51,688 nucleotides of DNA, taken from the NCBI GenBank assembly GCA_964245075.1, contig CAXTLC010000032.1, positions 1 through 51,688 of the forward strand. Reading direction: 5' to 3'. Each line of letters starts with the position of its first letter. Within the stretch, counting starts at the first letter, position 1. Under the pieces are notes generated by a model. It had not been told where the DNA came from. It worked only from the letters and a program-made list of their open reading frames with translations, and did not search any database. This DNA is from LMUY01 sp964245075 (GTDB taxonomy: Bacteria; Pseudomonadota; Alphaproteobacteria; Acetobacterales; Acetobacteraceae). Shown here piece by piece: positions 1 through 8,723 of the stretch. The position numbers were made by a program, and so were the translations under genes.

Positions 1-3000
1 CCGATCCCTCGCCTCGTCGAGCAGATCGTTCAAGTGGCGCACAGCAAGGAGGCCGTGAGGTCGCTGAGCAGTGACACCCTCGATCATGATCTCCGGCGGA
101 TCATCGGTTTCCTTCGTGCCCGGACAGGCCACGATTTTTCCAGCTACAAGCGGGCAACCGTCATGCGCCGGGTTCTGCGGAGGGTGCAGGTGGCGAAGCG
201 GTCGAACTTGGCTGAGTACGCCGACTATCTCGCCACGGCGCCCGAGGAAGCCCAGGAGCTGTTCGGCGACCTGCTCATCTCGGTGACGATGTTCTTCCGG
301 GACAACGATGCCTACCAAGCGTTCGCCGAGAAGGTCGTGACGCCCGCGTTTGACCAGGCCGGCGAGAACGGGTTGCGCGCATGGGTCGTCGGATGTGCGA
401 CGGGGGAGGAAGCCTACTCGGTCGCGATCGTCCTGCTGGAGGAGATGGAGCGGCGGGGGATTTCCATTCCCCTTCAGGTTTTTGCCACCGACCTGGATGA
501 CGGCGCGCTCGGGACGGCGCGCGAAGGCCGTTACCCGAAGGCGATCGAGGCAGACGTGTCCGACGAAAGGCTACACCGCTATTTCGTCAAGGAGGGCATG
601 CACTACAGGATCAAGAAGGAGGTGCGGGACGTCGTCCTGTTTGCGACCCACAGCGTCCTGAAAGAGCCGCCGTTCATGCGGCTGAACATAATCACCTGCC
701 GCAATCTTCTGATATACCTCGAGCGTGACCTTCAGCGGCAGGTCTGCGCCTTGTTCCACTATGGCTTGCGTCCAGGCGGCTACCTGTTCCTCGGATCTGC
801 CGAGACGATCGATACGTCACCCGAGATATTCTATCCCGTGGATCGGGACGCCCGGCTCTACTCGGCCCGCTCGCAAGTTCCGCGGACATTGCCGGTCGTG
901 AGCCAGCTTTCGGGCAGCCACATGCCAAGCCTGCACGCGTCCGCCCGTCTGGCGCCAAAAGCCGAGCGCGAATACAGTGTGGGCGCGATCCATGTGGAAT
1001 TGCTGGAGCGGCAATCGCCGCCAAGCGTCCTGGTCGATCGGGACGGCAATGTCTTGCATCTCTCACCAACGGCGGGCCGATTCTTTCAACCTTCCGCAGG
1101 ATCGATCGGCAGCGACATCGTATCGCTTGTGAAGCGCGAGCTGCGGCTTGATCTGGTCTCCGCCCTCCGCCGGGCATTCGAGCAGGGCCAGCCCGTTCTG
1201 TGCCTCCCTGTGACCGCCGAATTCGAGCGGACGCAACGGCGCGTGCTCATGCATGTTGTTCCGTCCGCAGAAGGGCAACATGCATCGCAAGCCCTCATAT
1301 TCTTCATGGACGCGGGCGAGCTTTCAGGCGGCGAAGCCGTGTTGCCCGGCGGCGATCCAGGCAACGAAACAAACCGTCTGCGAGACGCTCTGCGAGCAAG
1401 CGAACAGCATCTCACGAATGCCCGCCGCGAGAACGAGGCAGTCATTCAAGACCTTCGAATCGCCAACGAAGAACTGCAATCCATCAACGAGGAATACAGG
1501 TCGACCTCCGAGGAGCTGGAGACTTCCAAGGAAGAGCTTCAGTCAATGAACGAGGAGCTTCAGACGGTCAACGGAGAGCTGAAGAGCAAGCTCCAGAACA
1601 TTTCCTCCGCCCACAACGATTTGCAGAACCTGATCAGCACGACCCAGATCGGAACCTTGTTCCTGGACGCCGAGCTTCGCATCCGCATGTTCACGCCCGC
1701 GGTTGCCAACCTATTCAGCATCACCGAGGCCGACATCGGGAGGATCATCACCGACTTCACCCACCGCCTCGCCTATGACGGGTTGCATGACGATGCGAAG
1801 GGCGTCCTGCGCGACCTGCTTCCCGCAGAACGGGAAGTCGGCACGCGGGACGACCGCTGGATGATGATGCGCGTGCGGCCCTACCGCACGGTCGACGACA
1901 GGATCGATGGCGTGGTCGTCACCTTCGTCGACGTCACGGAATTGCGGCAGGCGACCTCCAGCCTCATCGCGAGCGAGACGAGGTTCCGTGCCCTTGTGCA
2001 AGCCACTGACGACGCGATCTACGGCATGGCGCCCGATTGGTCGGAGATGCGGTACCTCCAAGGCGGAGGATTCCTTCCCGAATCGAAAAGCCCGAATCCG
2101 GATTGGCTCGGTGTCTATATCCATCCAGACGAAAAGGATCAGGTCGAGAGGCAGATCCGAGACGCCGTCGAACACAAGAAGCTGTTCCAACTCGAGCATC
2201 GCGTCAAAAGGCTGGATGGCAGCTTTGGCTGGACACTGTCACGCGCCGTTCCGCTCCTGGATGCCGAGGGCGGGATCACCGAGTGGTTCGGCACGGCGAC
2301 CGACGTCACCGAACGGCATGTCGGCGAGGAGCAACTCCGGGGAACGCGAGACCTGCTAGCGCTCGCGAACGCAGCCTCGCGCCTTGGATGGGGCACCTGG
2401 CAGTTTCCCGACGGCGAAGCCGAATGGGACGTGCGCGCACGAGAGGTCATCGGCCTGGCCGAAACAGAGAACGCGGTGCGGCAGTGGTTCGCGTGCATCC
2501 ACCCGGATGACCGGGACCAGGTCATCGGAGACATGACCAGAAGCATGGGAAGCGGGCATCCATTCGACTTCGAGTACCGGGTGGTGCATCCCGACGGGCA
2601 GGTCCGGCACGTGCACAACACCGGCATGTTCACAGCGGCCACGGACGGCCAGTCTGGCCGGGGCACAGGACTTGTCCGGGACATCACCGAGCAGAAGAGC
2701 CTCGAAGAAACGCAGCATCTTCTCATGGGAGAACTCAGCCACCGCGTGAAGAACATGCTGGCGGTCGTGCAGTCCATTGCCCACCAGACCGAACGCACGA
2801 GCGTGACCACGAAGGACTTCGTCAGCCGGTTTGGCGAGCGGGTGCGGGCCCTTGGACGAGCCCACAGCTTGCTCACCGACGCCAACTGGCAGGGAACGAC
2901 CCTCGAAGCCATCGCCCAGGGCGCGGTTCCCGTGTTTCAGCAGGACGGCAACGCGGCGAGTTTCACCTCGAAGGGACCGAGGGTTGTGTTGTCGGCAGGC

Positions 3001-3318
3001 GTGACGATCTCGCTCACGATGGCATTTCACGAGTTGGGCACGAACGCTCTCAAGTATGGGGCGTTGTCCGTGCCAGGCGGCACCATAACCCTGACGTGGC
3101 ACACCAAGCGGGTGGATGGAGTGAAGAACTTGCGCATCTGCTGGGTTGAGCAAGGCGGACCGACCGTTTCGGCGCCGGCCCGCAAAGGATTTGGGTCACG
3201 CCTGCTCGAGCGCGGCCTGGCCCACGAGACTGGCGGAAACGTGATGCTGGACTATCGTCCTGACGGCCTGGTCTGTACGATCAGCCTGCCTCTGAGTGAA
3301 AAGCTTCAACTTGTCTAA
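1..3318 (+). CDS. CheB/CheR-type chemotaxis methyltransferase fused to PAS and HWE histidine kinase (5' partial)
   Basis: The frame is open from base 1, so the protein begins before the window; the first possible internal start is the GTG at 34. Numbered from there, a CheR N-terminal helical domain (about 15-75) is followed by a CheR SAM-dependent methyltransferase domain with the motif VVGCATGEEAYS near 118-130. Next come a PAS-like segment (about 330-410), a Glu/Asn-rich coiled coil (about 450-530), three more PAS/PAC modules, and an HWE/HisKA_2-type kinase with the phosphoacceptor motif GELSHRVKN (His about 903) and the N-box FHELGTNALKYG. This order is typical of CheB-CheR-PAS-kinase fusions, so the missing upstream part is probably a CheB methylesterase domain; that is inference. 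It probably methylates or senses an unknown input and phosphorylates a receiver. The receiver gene directly downstream overlaps it by 23 bases and is the obvious partner. Confidence 0.9.
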   Translation, partial: PIPRLVEQIVQVAHSKEAVRSLSSDTLDHDLRRIIGFLRARTGHDFSSYKRATVMRRVLRRVQVAKRSNLAEYADYLATAPEEAQELFGDLLISVTMFFRDNDAYQAFAEKVVTPAFDQAGENGLRAWVVGCATGEEAYSVAIVLLEEMERRGISIPLQVFATDLDDGALGTAREGRYPKAIEADVSDERLHRYFVKEGMHYRIKKEVRDVVLFATHSVLKEPPFMRLNIITCRNLLIYLERDLQRQVCALFHYGLRPGGYLFLGSAETIDTSPEIFYPVDRDARLYSARSQVPRTLPVVSQLSGSHMPSLHASARLAPKAEREYSVGAIHVELLERQSPPSVLVDRDGNVLHLSPTAGRFFQPSAGSIGSDIVSLVKRELRLDLVSALRRAFEQGQPVLCLPVTAEFERTQRRVLMHVVPSAEGQHASQALIFFMDAGELSGGEAVLPGGDPGNETNRLRDALRASEQHLTNARRENEAVIQDLRIANEELQSINEEYRSTSEELETSKEELQSMNEELQTVNGELKSKLQNISSAHNDLQNLISTTQIGTLFLDAELRIRMFTPAVANLFSITEADIGRIITDFTHRLAYDGLHDDAKGVLRDLLPAEREVGTRDDRWMMMRVRPYRTVDDRIDGVVVTFVDVTELRQATSSLIASETRFRALVQATDDAIYGMAPDWSEMRYLQGGGFLPESKSPNPDWLGVYIHPDEKDQVERQIRDAVEHKKLFQLEHRVKRLDGSFGWTLSRAVPLLDAEGGITEWFGTATDVTERHVGEEQLRGTRDLLALANAASRLGWGTWQFPDGEAEWDVRAREVIGLAETENAVRQWFACIHPDDRDQVIGDMTRSMGSGHPFDFEYRVVHPDGQVRHVHNTGMFTAATDGQSGRGTGLVRDITEQKSLEETQHLLMGELSHRVKNMLAVVQSIAHQTERTSVTTKDFVSRFGERVRALGRAHSLLTDANWQGTTLEAIAQGAVPVFQQDGNAASFTSKGPRVVLSAGVTISLTMAFHELGTNALKYGALSVPGGTITLTWHTKRVDGVKNLRICWVEQGGPTVSAPARKGFGSRLLERGLAHETGGNVMLDYRPDGLVCTISLPLSEKLQLV

Positions 3319-3670
3319 GCCTTCTTCGTTGCGGCTTCTCGTCGTCGAGGACGAGGGAATGCTCGTCATGATGCTCGAGGACATGCTCGAGGAGCTTGGC
3401 CACGAGGTCGCGTATGTCGCCGCCAACATCTCTCAGGCACTTGAAATCATCAAAGTCCATAGTTCGGAACTGGATGGCTGCGTGCTCGATGCTAACCTGG
3501 GTGGCGAGTTCTCCACCTCCATCGCCCAGATGCTTCGGGAGGTGCATGTGCCGTTCATCGTGGTTTCAGGCTACGACAGCCGCGAGCTGCATCGGCTCGA
3601 GTTGAGTGAGCCGTCGATTTCCAAGCCGTACAGCATGAGCGACTTGGAAACCGCCCTACAGAAACTGTGA
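3296..3670 (+). CDS. Single-domain response regulator (receiver only)
   Basis: This 124-residue CheY-like protein has every receiver hallmark: acidic pair E18/D19 (VVEDEG), phosphoacceptor D65 (VLDANL), S91 in VVSGYD and K110 in ISKPY. There is no output domain. The GTG start lies inside the 3' end of the CheR-PAS-HWE kinase gene, giving a 23-base overlap and probable translational coupling. Stand-alone receivers next to HWE kinases usually act as phosphate sinks, shuttles or partner-binding switches; which applies here cannot be told from sequence. Confidence 0.93.
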   Translation: MKSFNLSKPSSLRLLVVEDEGMLVMMLEDMLEELGHEVAYVAANISQALEIIKVHSSELDGCVLDANLGGEFSTSIAQMLREVHVPFIVVSGYDSRELHRLELSEPSISKPYSMSDLETALQKL

Positions 3671-3766
3671 CCCGAGCGTCTCAACCGATAGCGGTCGTTC
3701 CACTGTCTGCGCGAGGTTGACGCGGCGCGGCAGGACGGGCCGTCAGGATGTTCGCCGTACGAGGCG

Positions 3767-6688
3767 TCAGGCCTTTGGCGGTTTGCGGATCGAGGAGGCT
3801 GCCTCGACCTTGGTCTGGACCAGCTTCATCAAGGCTTCCGGGTCGAATGGCTTACGGACCACGTCCATGCCGGAGATCTCCAGTCCGAGCGCGTAGCCGG
3901 TGATCAGGATGACGGGCAAGCCGGGGTAGCGCTCGCGTGCCGTCTCGGCAACCTGCCTGCCGTTCATGCCCCCGGGCAGGCCGATGTCGCTGACCAGCAG
4001 GTCAAGCCGCGTTCCAGCCTGCACCAGGCGAAGCGCTGCGGCGCCGTTCTCCGCTTCCAGCACCCGGTAACCGACCTCGCGCAGTTGCTCGGCCGTCATC
4101 TCCCGCACATCCTGCTGATCCTCGACCAGCAGCACCGTCCTGCCGTTGTGGGCCAGCGCGTCCGTGCCGTTCTCCGGGTCTAGTTCGTGGAACGGCAGGC
4201 AGAGCCGGACGGTGGTGCCCTTGCCCGGCGCGGTCTCGATCTGCACGACGCCGCCGGACTGGCGCACGAAGCCGTAGATCTGGCTCAGTCCCAGGCCCGT
4301 GCCCTGGCCGAGCGGCTTGGTCGTGAAGAACGGCTCGAACACGTGCGCCGCCACCTCGGGCGTCATGCCCGTGCCGGTGTCGGTGACGGCGATCGCGACG
4401 TAGCGGCCGGGGCTGACATCCTCGTGGCTGGGCACGTCGGTCTCGGACAGGACCAGCTCCTCCGTGGTGATGACCAGCCAGCCGCCGTCCGGCATGGCGT
4501 CGCGCGCGTTCACGCACAGGTTCAGCAGCGCGCTCTCAAGCTGGCTGGGATCGCACATCGCCAGCCCGCCTCTGTTCGCGAGCTTGAGCTCGATCTGTAT
4601 GCCGGGGCCGACGCTGCGGCGGACCATGTCCTCCATGCCGCTGGCGATCCGGTCGAAGTCCACGGGCTCCGGCGCCAGGGTCTGCTGCCGTCCGAAGGCC
4701 AGCAACCGGTGCGTCAGTGTCGCCGCGCGCTTGGCGCTCTTCTCCGCGCGCTCGACGTAGTCCGGGATCTCGGCCGCCCGGCCCTGCTGGGCGCGGTAGC
4801 GGATCATGCTCAGGCCGCTGGTGATGGCCTGGAGCATGTTGTTGAAATCGTGGGCGATGCCGCCCGTGAGCTGGCCGATGGCTTTCAGCTTCTCGCTGTG
4901 GCGCAGCCGATCCTCGGCCTGTTCGCGTTCCTGCATCTCCTGGTGCAGGCTGGCCATGGCCTGCATCAGCTCGGACGTGCGCTCGGCGACACGGTCCTCG
5001 AGTTTCTGCTGTTCCCTTGCCAGCGCCTCGCGGGCCTGCACCTGGTCATCGATGTCGGTCGAGGTGCCGATCCATTCGACGACCTGGCCGGCCGGGTCGC
5101 GCACGGCGACGGCGCAGTTCTGGAACCAGCGCCAGGTTGCGTCCCCCGCGCGCCGCAAACGCCAGTCGCCGAGGAGGGAGCCGTCCGCACGCGCGCCGTC
5201 CCAAGCGGCGCCGACCGTTCCGTGGTCGTCCGGGTTGACCGCGTCCAGCCATCCTTCCCCGAGGCTCTCGATGGGCGCCTGGCCGGTGAAGGCGGCCCAT
5301 TGCGGCCCGGCCCAGGTCCAGGCGCCGGCAGCGTCGGCGCGCCAGACCAGCTGCGGGATGCCCTCGGTCAGGGTGCGGAAGCGCTCCTTCTCCGATTCCA
5401 AGGCCGCCTGCATGGCCTTCAACTCGGTGATGTCGTGCCCGACGCCGCCGATCTGCACCACGCGCCCGGCTTCGTCGGGCATGGGGAAGTCCGTGTCGCG
5501 CAGCCAGCGCACCTGCCCATCGAGCGGGCGGCGGATACGGTACTCGAAGGTGACGCGCTCGCCGTCGGCGACGCGGCTGATGCTGGCCATCGCCCGCGCA
5601 CGGTCTTCCGGCACGATCAGGTCCTGCCACCGGCGGTAGTTGTCCCCGGCCAGCGCTTCCTCCCGGCTCATGCCGTAGATCGCCTCGAAGGCGGGGGTCA
5701 GGTATGTCCACTGCAACGTCTCGACATCGCGGATCCAGAGGACGTCCAGGGAGGCTTCGCCAAACTGGCGCAGGCGCTCCCCGGTCTCGAGCAGCGCCGT
5801 TTCGGCTTCCCGCCGGGCGGACACGTCGAGCACGAACTCGACGAAGCCGTCGCCGAGCTTGCGCGCGGCGAACAGGCCCCACCAGCGCGTGCCGTCGCTG
5901 TGAAAGCACTGTCTCTCGTAGGGGGCGCCCTGACCGGTCGCCTCGACCTCCGCCGCGAACTCCACCGAGCGTTGCAGGAACTCGGGCGGCGTCAGCTGGC
6001 GCCAGTTCTTGCCCAGCGCGTCGGGGCGGGCGAGGCCGGTCATCCGCAGGAACGCCTCGTTCGCGTCGACGAGGGTGTCGTTGCCGCCCCAGAACACCAC
6101 CCCCACGGTGCTGATCGACAAGGCGCTGCGCAGCCGTGCCTCGCTCTCGCGCAGGCGCGTCTCCGCCCGTTGCCGGTCACCGATCGCGAAGCCTGTCATG
6201 TAGGCGGCAATCACCCGCCCGTCGCTATCGCGCACCGGCGCCAGGTAGGCGTCGAACACCTCCGGCAGGCCGGTTCCCGCAAGATCCAGCGGCTGCGCGG
6301 GCACGTGGACGCCTTCGCCCGCGAACACGCGCTCGTAGAACGGCGCGACCTTCTCGAACTCGTGCGGGAAAGCCCTGGCCAGCGGCTGGCCGAGCACAGC
6401 GGGATGATGCCCCCCGTAACGGCGGGATGCTTCGTCGTTGTAGAGGAAGATGCGTTCCGGCCCGATCGCGAGCGTGGCGAGTTGGGACGTCGCCAGCATG
6501 AGGTCGACGAGCGCCTTCAGGCTCTGTGGCCAGCCGTCAATCTGCCCCAATGGCGTCGCTGCCCAATCGTGCGCGCGCGTACGTGCAGCCATCTCGCCGC
6601 CGCTCCCGGGCCAAGCAGGAGGCACCAGTGTCCGGGCATCGCGGTTGGGATCTGGCTGGCCGACGGGACCGCCTGGCGTGTCCGTCAA
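3767..6688 (-). CDS. Multi-PAS hybrid sensor histidine kinase with C-terminal receiver
   Basis: This is a 973-residue soluble sensor without obvious membrane segments. There is an N-terminal PAS-like region (about 45-170), three PAS/PAC domains (about 185-295, 305-425, 435-550) and a coiled coil (550-600). The HisKA domain has H613 in GGIAHDFNN; the HATPase has the N-box NARDAMPDGG and the G-box DTGTGM. A receiver ends the protein, with its acceptor Asp in LLVSDIGLPGGMNG. It probably autophosphorylates and passes phosphate to its own receiver. The longest frame starts with a TTG that overlaps the stop of the recombinase remnant upstream and has no clear ribosome binding site. An in-frame ATG at 6592 (GEMAARTRAHDW) may be the real start. 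The gene is convergent with the receiver gene, leaving 96 bases between them. Confidence 0.9.
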   Translation of the reverse strand: MTDTPGGPVGQPDPNRDARTLVPPAWPGSGGEMAARTRAHDWAATPLGQIDGWPQSLKALVDLMLATSQLATLAIGPERIFLYNDEASRRYGGHHPAVLGQPLARAFPHEFEKVAPFYERVFAGEGVHVPAQPLDLAGTGLPEVFDAYLAPVRDSDGRVIAAYMTGFAIGDRQRAETRLRESEARLRSALSISTVGVVFWGGNDTLVDANEAFLRMTGLARPDALGKNWRQLTPPEFLQRSVEFAAEVEATGQGAPYERQCFHSDGTRWWGLFAARKLGDGFVEFVLDVSARREAETALLETGERLRQFGEASLDVLWIRDVETLQWTYLTPAFEAIYGMSREEALAGDNYRRWQDLIVPEDRARAMASISRVADGERVTFEYRIRRPLDGQVRWLRDTDFPMPDEAGRVVQIGGVGHDITELKAMQAALESEKERFRTLTEGIPQLVWRADAAGAWTWAGPQWAAFTGQAPIESLGEGWLDAVNPDDHGTVGAAWDGARADGSLLGDWRLRRAGDATWRWFQNCAVAVRDPAGQVVEWIGTSTDIDDQVQAREALAREQQKLEDRVAERTSELMQAMASLHQEMQEREQAEDRLRHSEKLKAIGQLTGGIAHDFNNMLQAITSGLSMIRYRAQQGRAAEIPDYVERAEKSAKRAATLTHRLLAFGRQQTLAPEPVDFDRIASGMEDMVRRSVGPGIQIELKLANRGGLAMCDPSQLESALLNLCVNARDAMPDGGWLVITTEELVLSETDVPSHEDVSPGRYVAIAVTDTGTGMTPEVAAHVFEPFFTTKPLGQGTGLGLSQIYGFVRQSGGVVQIETAPGKGTTVRLCLPFHELDPENGTDALAHNGRTVLLVEDQQDVREMTAEQLREVGYRVLEAENGAAALRLVQAGTRLDLLVSDIGLPGGMNGRQVAETARERYPGLPVILITGYALGLEISGMDVVRKPFDPEALMKLVQTKVEAASSIRKPPKA

Positions 6689-6930
6689 AGGCCATTCGTC
6701 CGGTGTTCGGCCACGATGCGCGACACGGTTGGCCGGCCGACGCTGGGAAGTCGGCTCGTCTTGGCCGCGCTCTTGCAGCCGGCGAAGACGTGCTCGACGA
6801 CCTCGTGCCTCTTAGCCATATCCAGCGTCTTGCACCGGTTTCCCGAGCGGCCCATCACGCGCTTGGCTGACGCCGTGGTGTCGATGCCCTGGGTGGCTGA
6901 CCGAACAGGCAACCGAGTTTCCAGACCGCC
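6685..6930 (-). pseudogene. Remnant of a serine recombinase/resolvase (C-terminal part)
   Basis: The minus-strand frame reads PVRSATQGIDTTASAKRVM, which resembles the conserved resolvase segment 'V.RSLTQGIDTTT.AGRL'. It then runs straight into a helix-turn-helix-like tail ending RPTVSRIVAEHR, as in resolvase C-termini. The roughly 35-40 residues of long helix and linker normally between these parts are absent, and no catalytic N-terminal domain is visible upstream. A run of 12 C at 6938-6949 sits just before the recognisable part. It is best read as a decayed mobile-element gene. The resemblance is from memory of the family; no alignment was run. Confidence 0.55.
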
Positions 6931-6937
6931 ACGCCAT

Positions 6938-6949
6938 CCCCCCCCCCCC
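6938..6949. repeat. Homopolymer of 12 C
   Basis: There are twelve consecutive C on the plus strand (G on minus) at the upstream edge of the recombinase remnant. It could be a slippage site or an assembly error next to the scaffold gap. Confidence 0.95.
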
Positions 6950-7502
6950 GCAAAGCTGGTCGGTGACGCGGGACAGTTCTGACCGGTTCCACTGCTCTTC
7001 AGACGCAGTTTCCTCAGACAGCTTGCGACGTCCCGGCCCCCGTGAGGCCTTAGCCCACAGAGCATCGTTCTGCTTGTCGCCCTTGGATACCCGGGCGCAG
7101 CTAAGCAACGTGCCAGTGGCTGGCGGGAAGGGAGCGACCTGTTCCGGGGCTTTCGCAAACGGTCGTTCGCGCACGGATTTCATGACCACGATCAAGCTTG
7201 GGGTTTCTGCTTTCAGCAGCCCTGCTGCAAAATTGCATCAAAAGGCAGTCAGCTAATGAACGGGGCTTACCCTTCTGAGGTTCCATGCNNNNNNNNNNNN
7301 NNNNNNNNNNNNNNNNNNNNNNNNNNNNNNNNNNNNNNNNNNNNNNNNNNNNNNNNNNNNNNNNNNNNNNNNNNNNNNNNNNNNNNNNTCGGGAAGAAGC
7401 ATTCCCGCGGCTCACCTGCTTATTCATGCAACACAGTCGATTGCTGCCAGGAAGCGCAGCGGCTGAGATCAACCTTGGCCTAATTAGGCAATGCCCAAGC
7501 CG
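6950..7502. other. Gene-poor interval with assembly gap
   Basis: No credible intact gene was recognised between the recombinase remnant and the PDZ gene. Short frames on both strands resemble no family I know. Bases 7289-7388 are N. Just after the gap is a small inverted repeat, GGGAA (7391-7395) with TTCCC (7402-7406), and a 10-base palindrome CCTAATTAGG lies further on. With the adjacent remnant, this looks like a decayed mobile-element region where assembly broke. Confidence 0.6.
7289..7388. other. Assembly gap (100 N)
   Basis: Exactly 100 N. This is a common placeholder for a scaffold gap of unknown size, so the true distance and content between the flanks are unknown. Confidence 0.99.
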
Positions 7503-8144
7503 TTACTGCGGCGTCATGCCCGGCTGTGCGCCATAGGGTGAGGCCTGTCCAGCTTGTCCTGGATATTGCTGGGGTTGGCCAAGGGGCGTTGCAGCCTTGT
7601 GGCGGGAGAAGCATCCCATCTCGTAGCAGCCCAGCAGCGCCACGGCCCCCGCGCCGATGGCGACTTTCGTGCCAGTGGACAATCCCCCTGCCGGAGCTGG
7701 CGGGGAAGGCTGGCCAGGACGCGGTGCGATGGACACGCCGATGCGCTGCGCCCCGTTCGGCCCATCGCCGGCCGGGATGTAGTCCACGGATGCCTGTGTG
7801 CCCGGCGGCATCGACCCGACATAGGCGGCGAATGCCCGCAAGTCGGGGAACACGCGCCCGTTGACCGCGATGATCTGATCGCCGGGCTTCAAGCCTGCCT
7901 GGGCGCCGGGCGACCCGTTGCGCACTTGCCTGATGCCGATGATGTCGAACGTCATGCCGCCGTCGGTGATCTGCTGCGCCCGTCCAACGTCAAGGCCGAG
8001 GCCGCCGCCGTTGCGCGGGAGTGAGGCGGCTTCCTGCGGGGATAGCAGGCGGTAGCCCATCGCGTTGTCCGCCCGAGCGGGAAGCGGCAGATTTGTCGCC
8101 AGCAGGGCGGCAGCTACGGCGAACGCGATGGCGCGATGGGTCAT
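7503..8144 (-). CDS. Secreted PDZ-domain protein
   Basis: This 213-residue protein starts with a signal peptide (MTHRAIAFAVAAALLATNLP..ARA). A PDZ domain spans about residues 45-135, with the typical segment NGSPGAQAGLKPGDQIIAVNG. A Pro/Gly-rich linker, a short hydrophobic Gly/Ala stretch (about 155-175) and a Gln/Pro/Gly-rich tail follow. No protease domain is present, so it is not an HtrA-type enzyme; it may be a periplasmic or membrane-attached adaptor that binds peptide C-termini. It is the last gene of a minus-strand cluster with YidB-like and DUF2382 proteins. A hairpin separates it from the YidB-like gene, so it may have its own promoter. Confidence 0.85.
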   Translation of the reverse strand: MTHRAIAFAVAAALLATNLPLPARADNAMGYRLLSPQEAASLPRNGGGLGLDVGRAQQITDGGMTFDIIGIRQVRNGSPGAQAGLKPGDQIIAVNGRVFPDLRAFAAYVGSMPPGTQASVDYIPAGDGPNGAQRIGVSIAPRPGQPSPPAPAGGLSTGTKVAIGAGAVALLGCYEMGCFSRHKAATPLGQPQQYPGQAGQASPYGAQPGMTPQ

Positions 8145-8178
8145 GGTTTCGAGTCTCGGATCAAGGTGTCGGCACGGC

Positions 8179-8206
8179 CCGGGCGCGCCACGTGCCGCGC
8201 GCCCGG
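8179..8206 (-). terminator. Hairpin after the YidB-like gene
   Basis: A 9-bp perfect stem, CCGGGCGCG (8179-8187) with CGCGCCCGG (8198-8206) and a 10-base loop, begins 7 bases past the stop of the YidB-like gene. There is no clear T run, so it may be a terminator, attenuator or mRNA-stabilising structure. Confidence 0.5.
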
Positions 8207-8212
8207 ATATGG

Positions 8213-8656
8213 TCAGACGGACATCGTGCCTTCGTCTGGCATGGTGCCATTCGGCGTCATGCCGTGCACCGCGTTCGGCAGGTGCTGGCTCAGTTGCGAC
8301 AGGAAATCTGTCGGCGCCATGCCGGATTGGCTGGCCATCGCCTGGACCTGGTTCTCGCCGAAGACGCTCTGCAACTGCTGCGGCGACACGGACTGGTTCG
8401 GGCCGTTGCCGACCCAGGATTGGGCGATATGGCCGAGGCCTGCGCCTTCGAAGGCCGAAACCAATCCGCCCAGGCCGCCTCCGCCTAAGGCACCTCCCAT
8501 GCCGCCCATCGCGCCCATGCCGGGCTGAGCTTGCCCCATCATGCCGCCTTGCTGCTGGTTGCCGCCGCCAAGCAGGCCCTGCAACACGCCACTGATTGGG
8601 GAAGCCGCACCGCCGCCACCCATCAGTCCGCCGAGAACGCTATCTAGAAGTCCCAT
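8213..8656 (-). CDS. YidB-like (DUF937) protein
   Basis: This 147-residue protein matches the YidB/DUF937 pattern. The N-terminus MGLLDSVLGGLMGGGG leads into a long Gly/Met/Gln-rich low-complexity stretch (about 10-65). The conserved helical part follows: GLGHIAQSWVGNGPNQSVSPQQLQ, then FLSQLSQHLPNAVHGMTPNG. No signal peptide is apparent. The biochemical function of the family is not known to me. It lies between a YsnF-like gene and a PDZ protein gene in the same direction, with 67-68 base spacers that each hold a strong hairpin. Confidence 0.85.
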   Translation of the reverse strand: MGLLDSVLGGLMGGGGAASPISGVLQGLLGGGNQQQGGMMGQAQPGMGAMGGMGGALGGGGLGGLVSAFEGAGLGHIAQSWVGNGPNQSVSPQQLQSVFGENQVQAMASQSGMAPTDFLSQLSQHLPNAVHGMTPNGTMPDEGTMSV

Positions 8657-8686
8657 GTGATCCCCTCCAACTGTCTTCGGGCCAAT

Positions 8687-8715
8687 CGCCCGCAGGCCAC
8701 CCTGGCCTGCGGGCG
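8687..8715 (-). terminator. Strong 13-bp hairpin after the YsnF-like gene
   Basis: A perfect 13-bp stem (CGCCCGCAGGCCA with TGGCCTGCGGGCG) and a 3-base loop starts 8 bases after the stop of the YsnF-like gene. It lacks a long T run. It probably terminates, or reduces read-through, into the YidB-like gene. Confidence 0.65.
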
Positions 8716-8723
8716 CCAGATCG

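Noticed and set aside
4187..6982. 931-codon plus-strand frame opposite the hybrid kinase
   Set aside because: Antisense shadow rich in Arg, Gly and His with no domain; the minus-strand kinase is fully recognisable.
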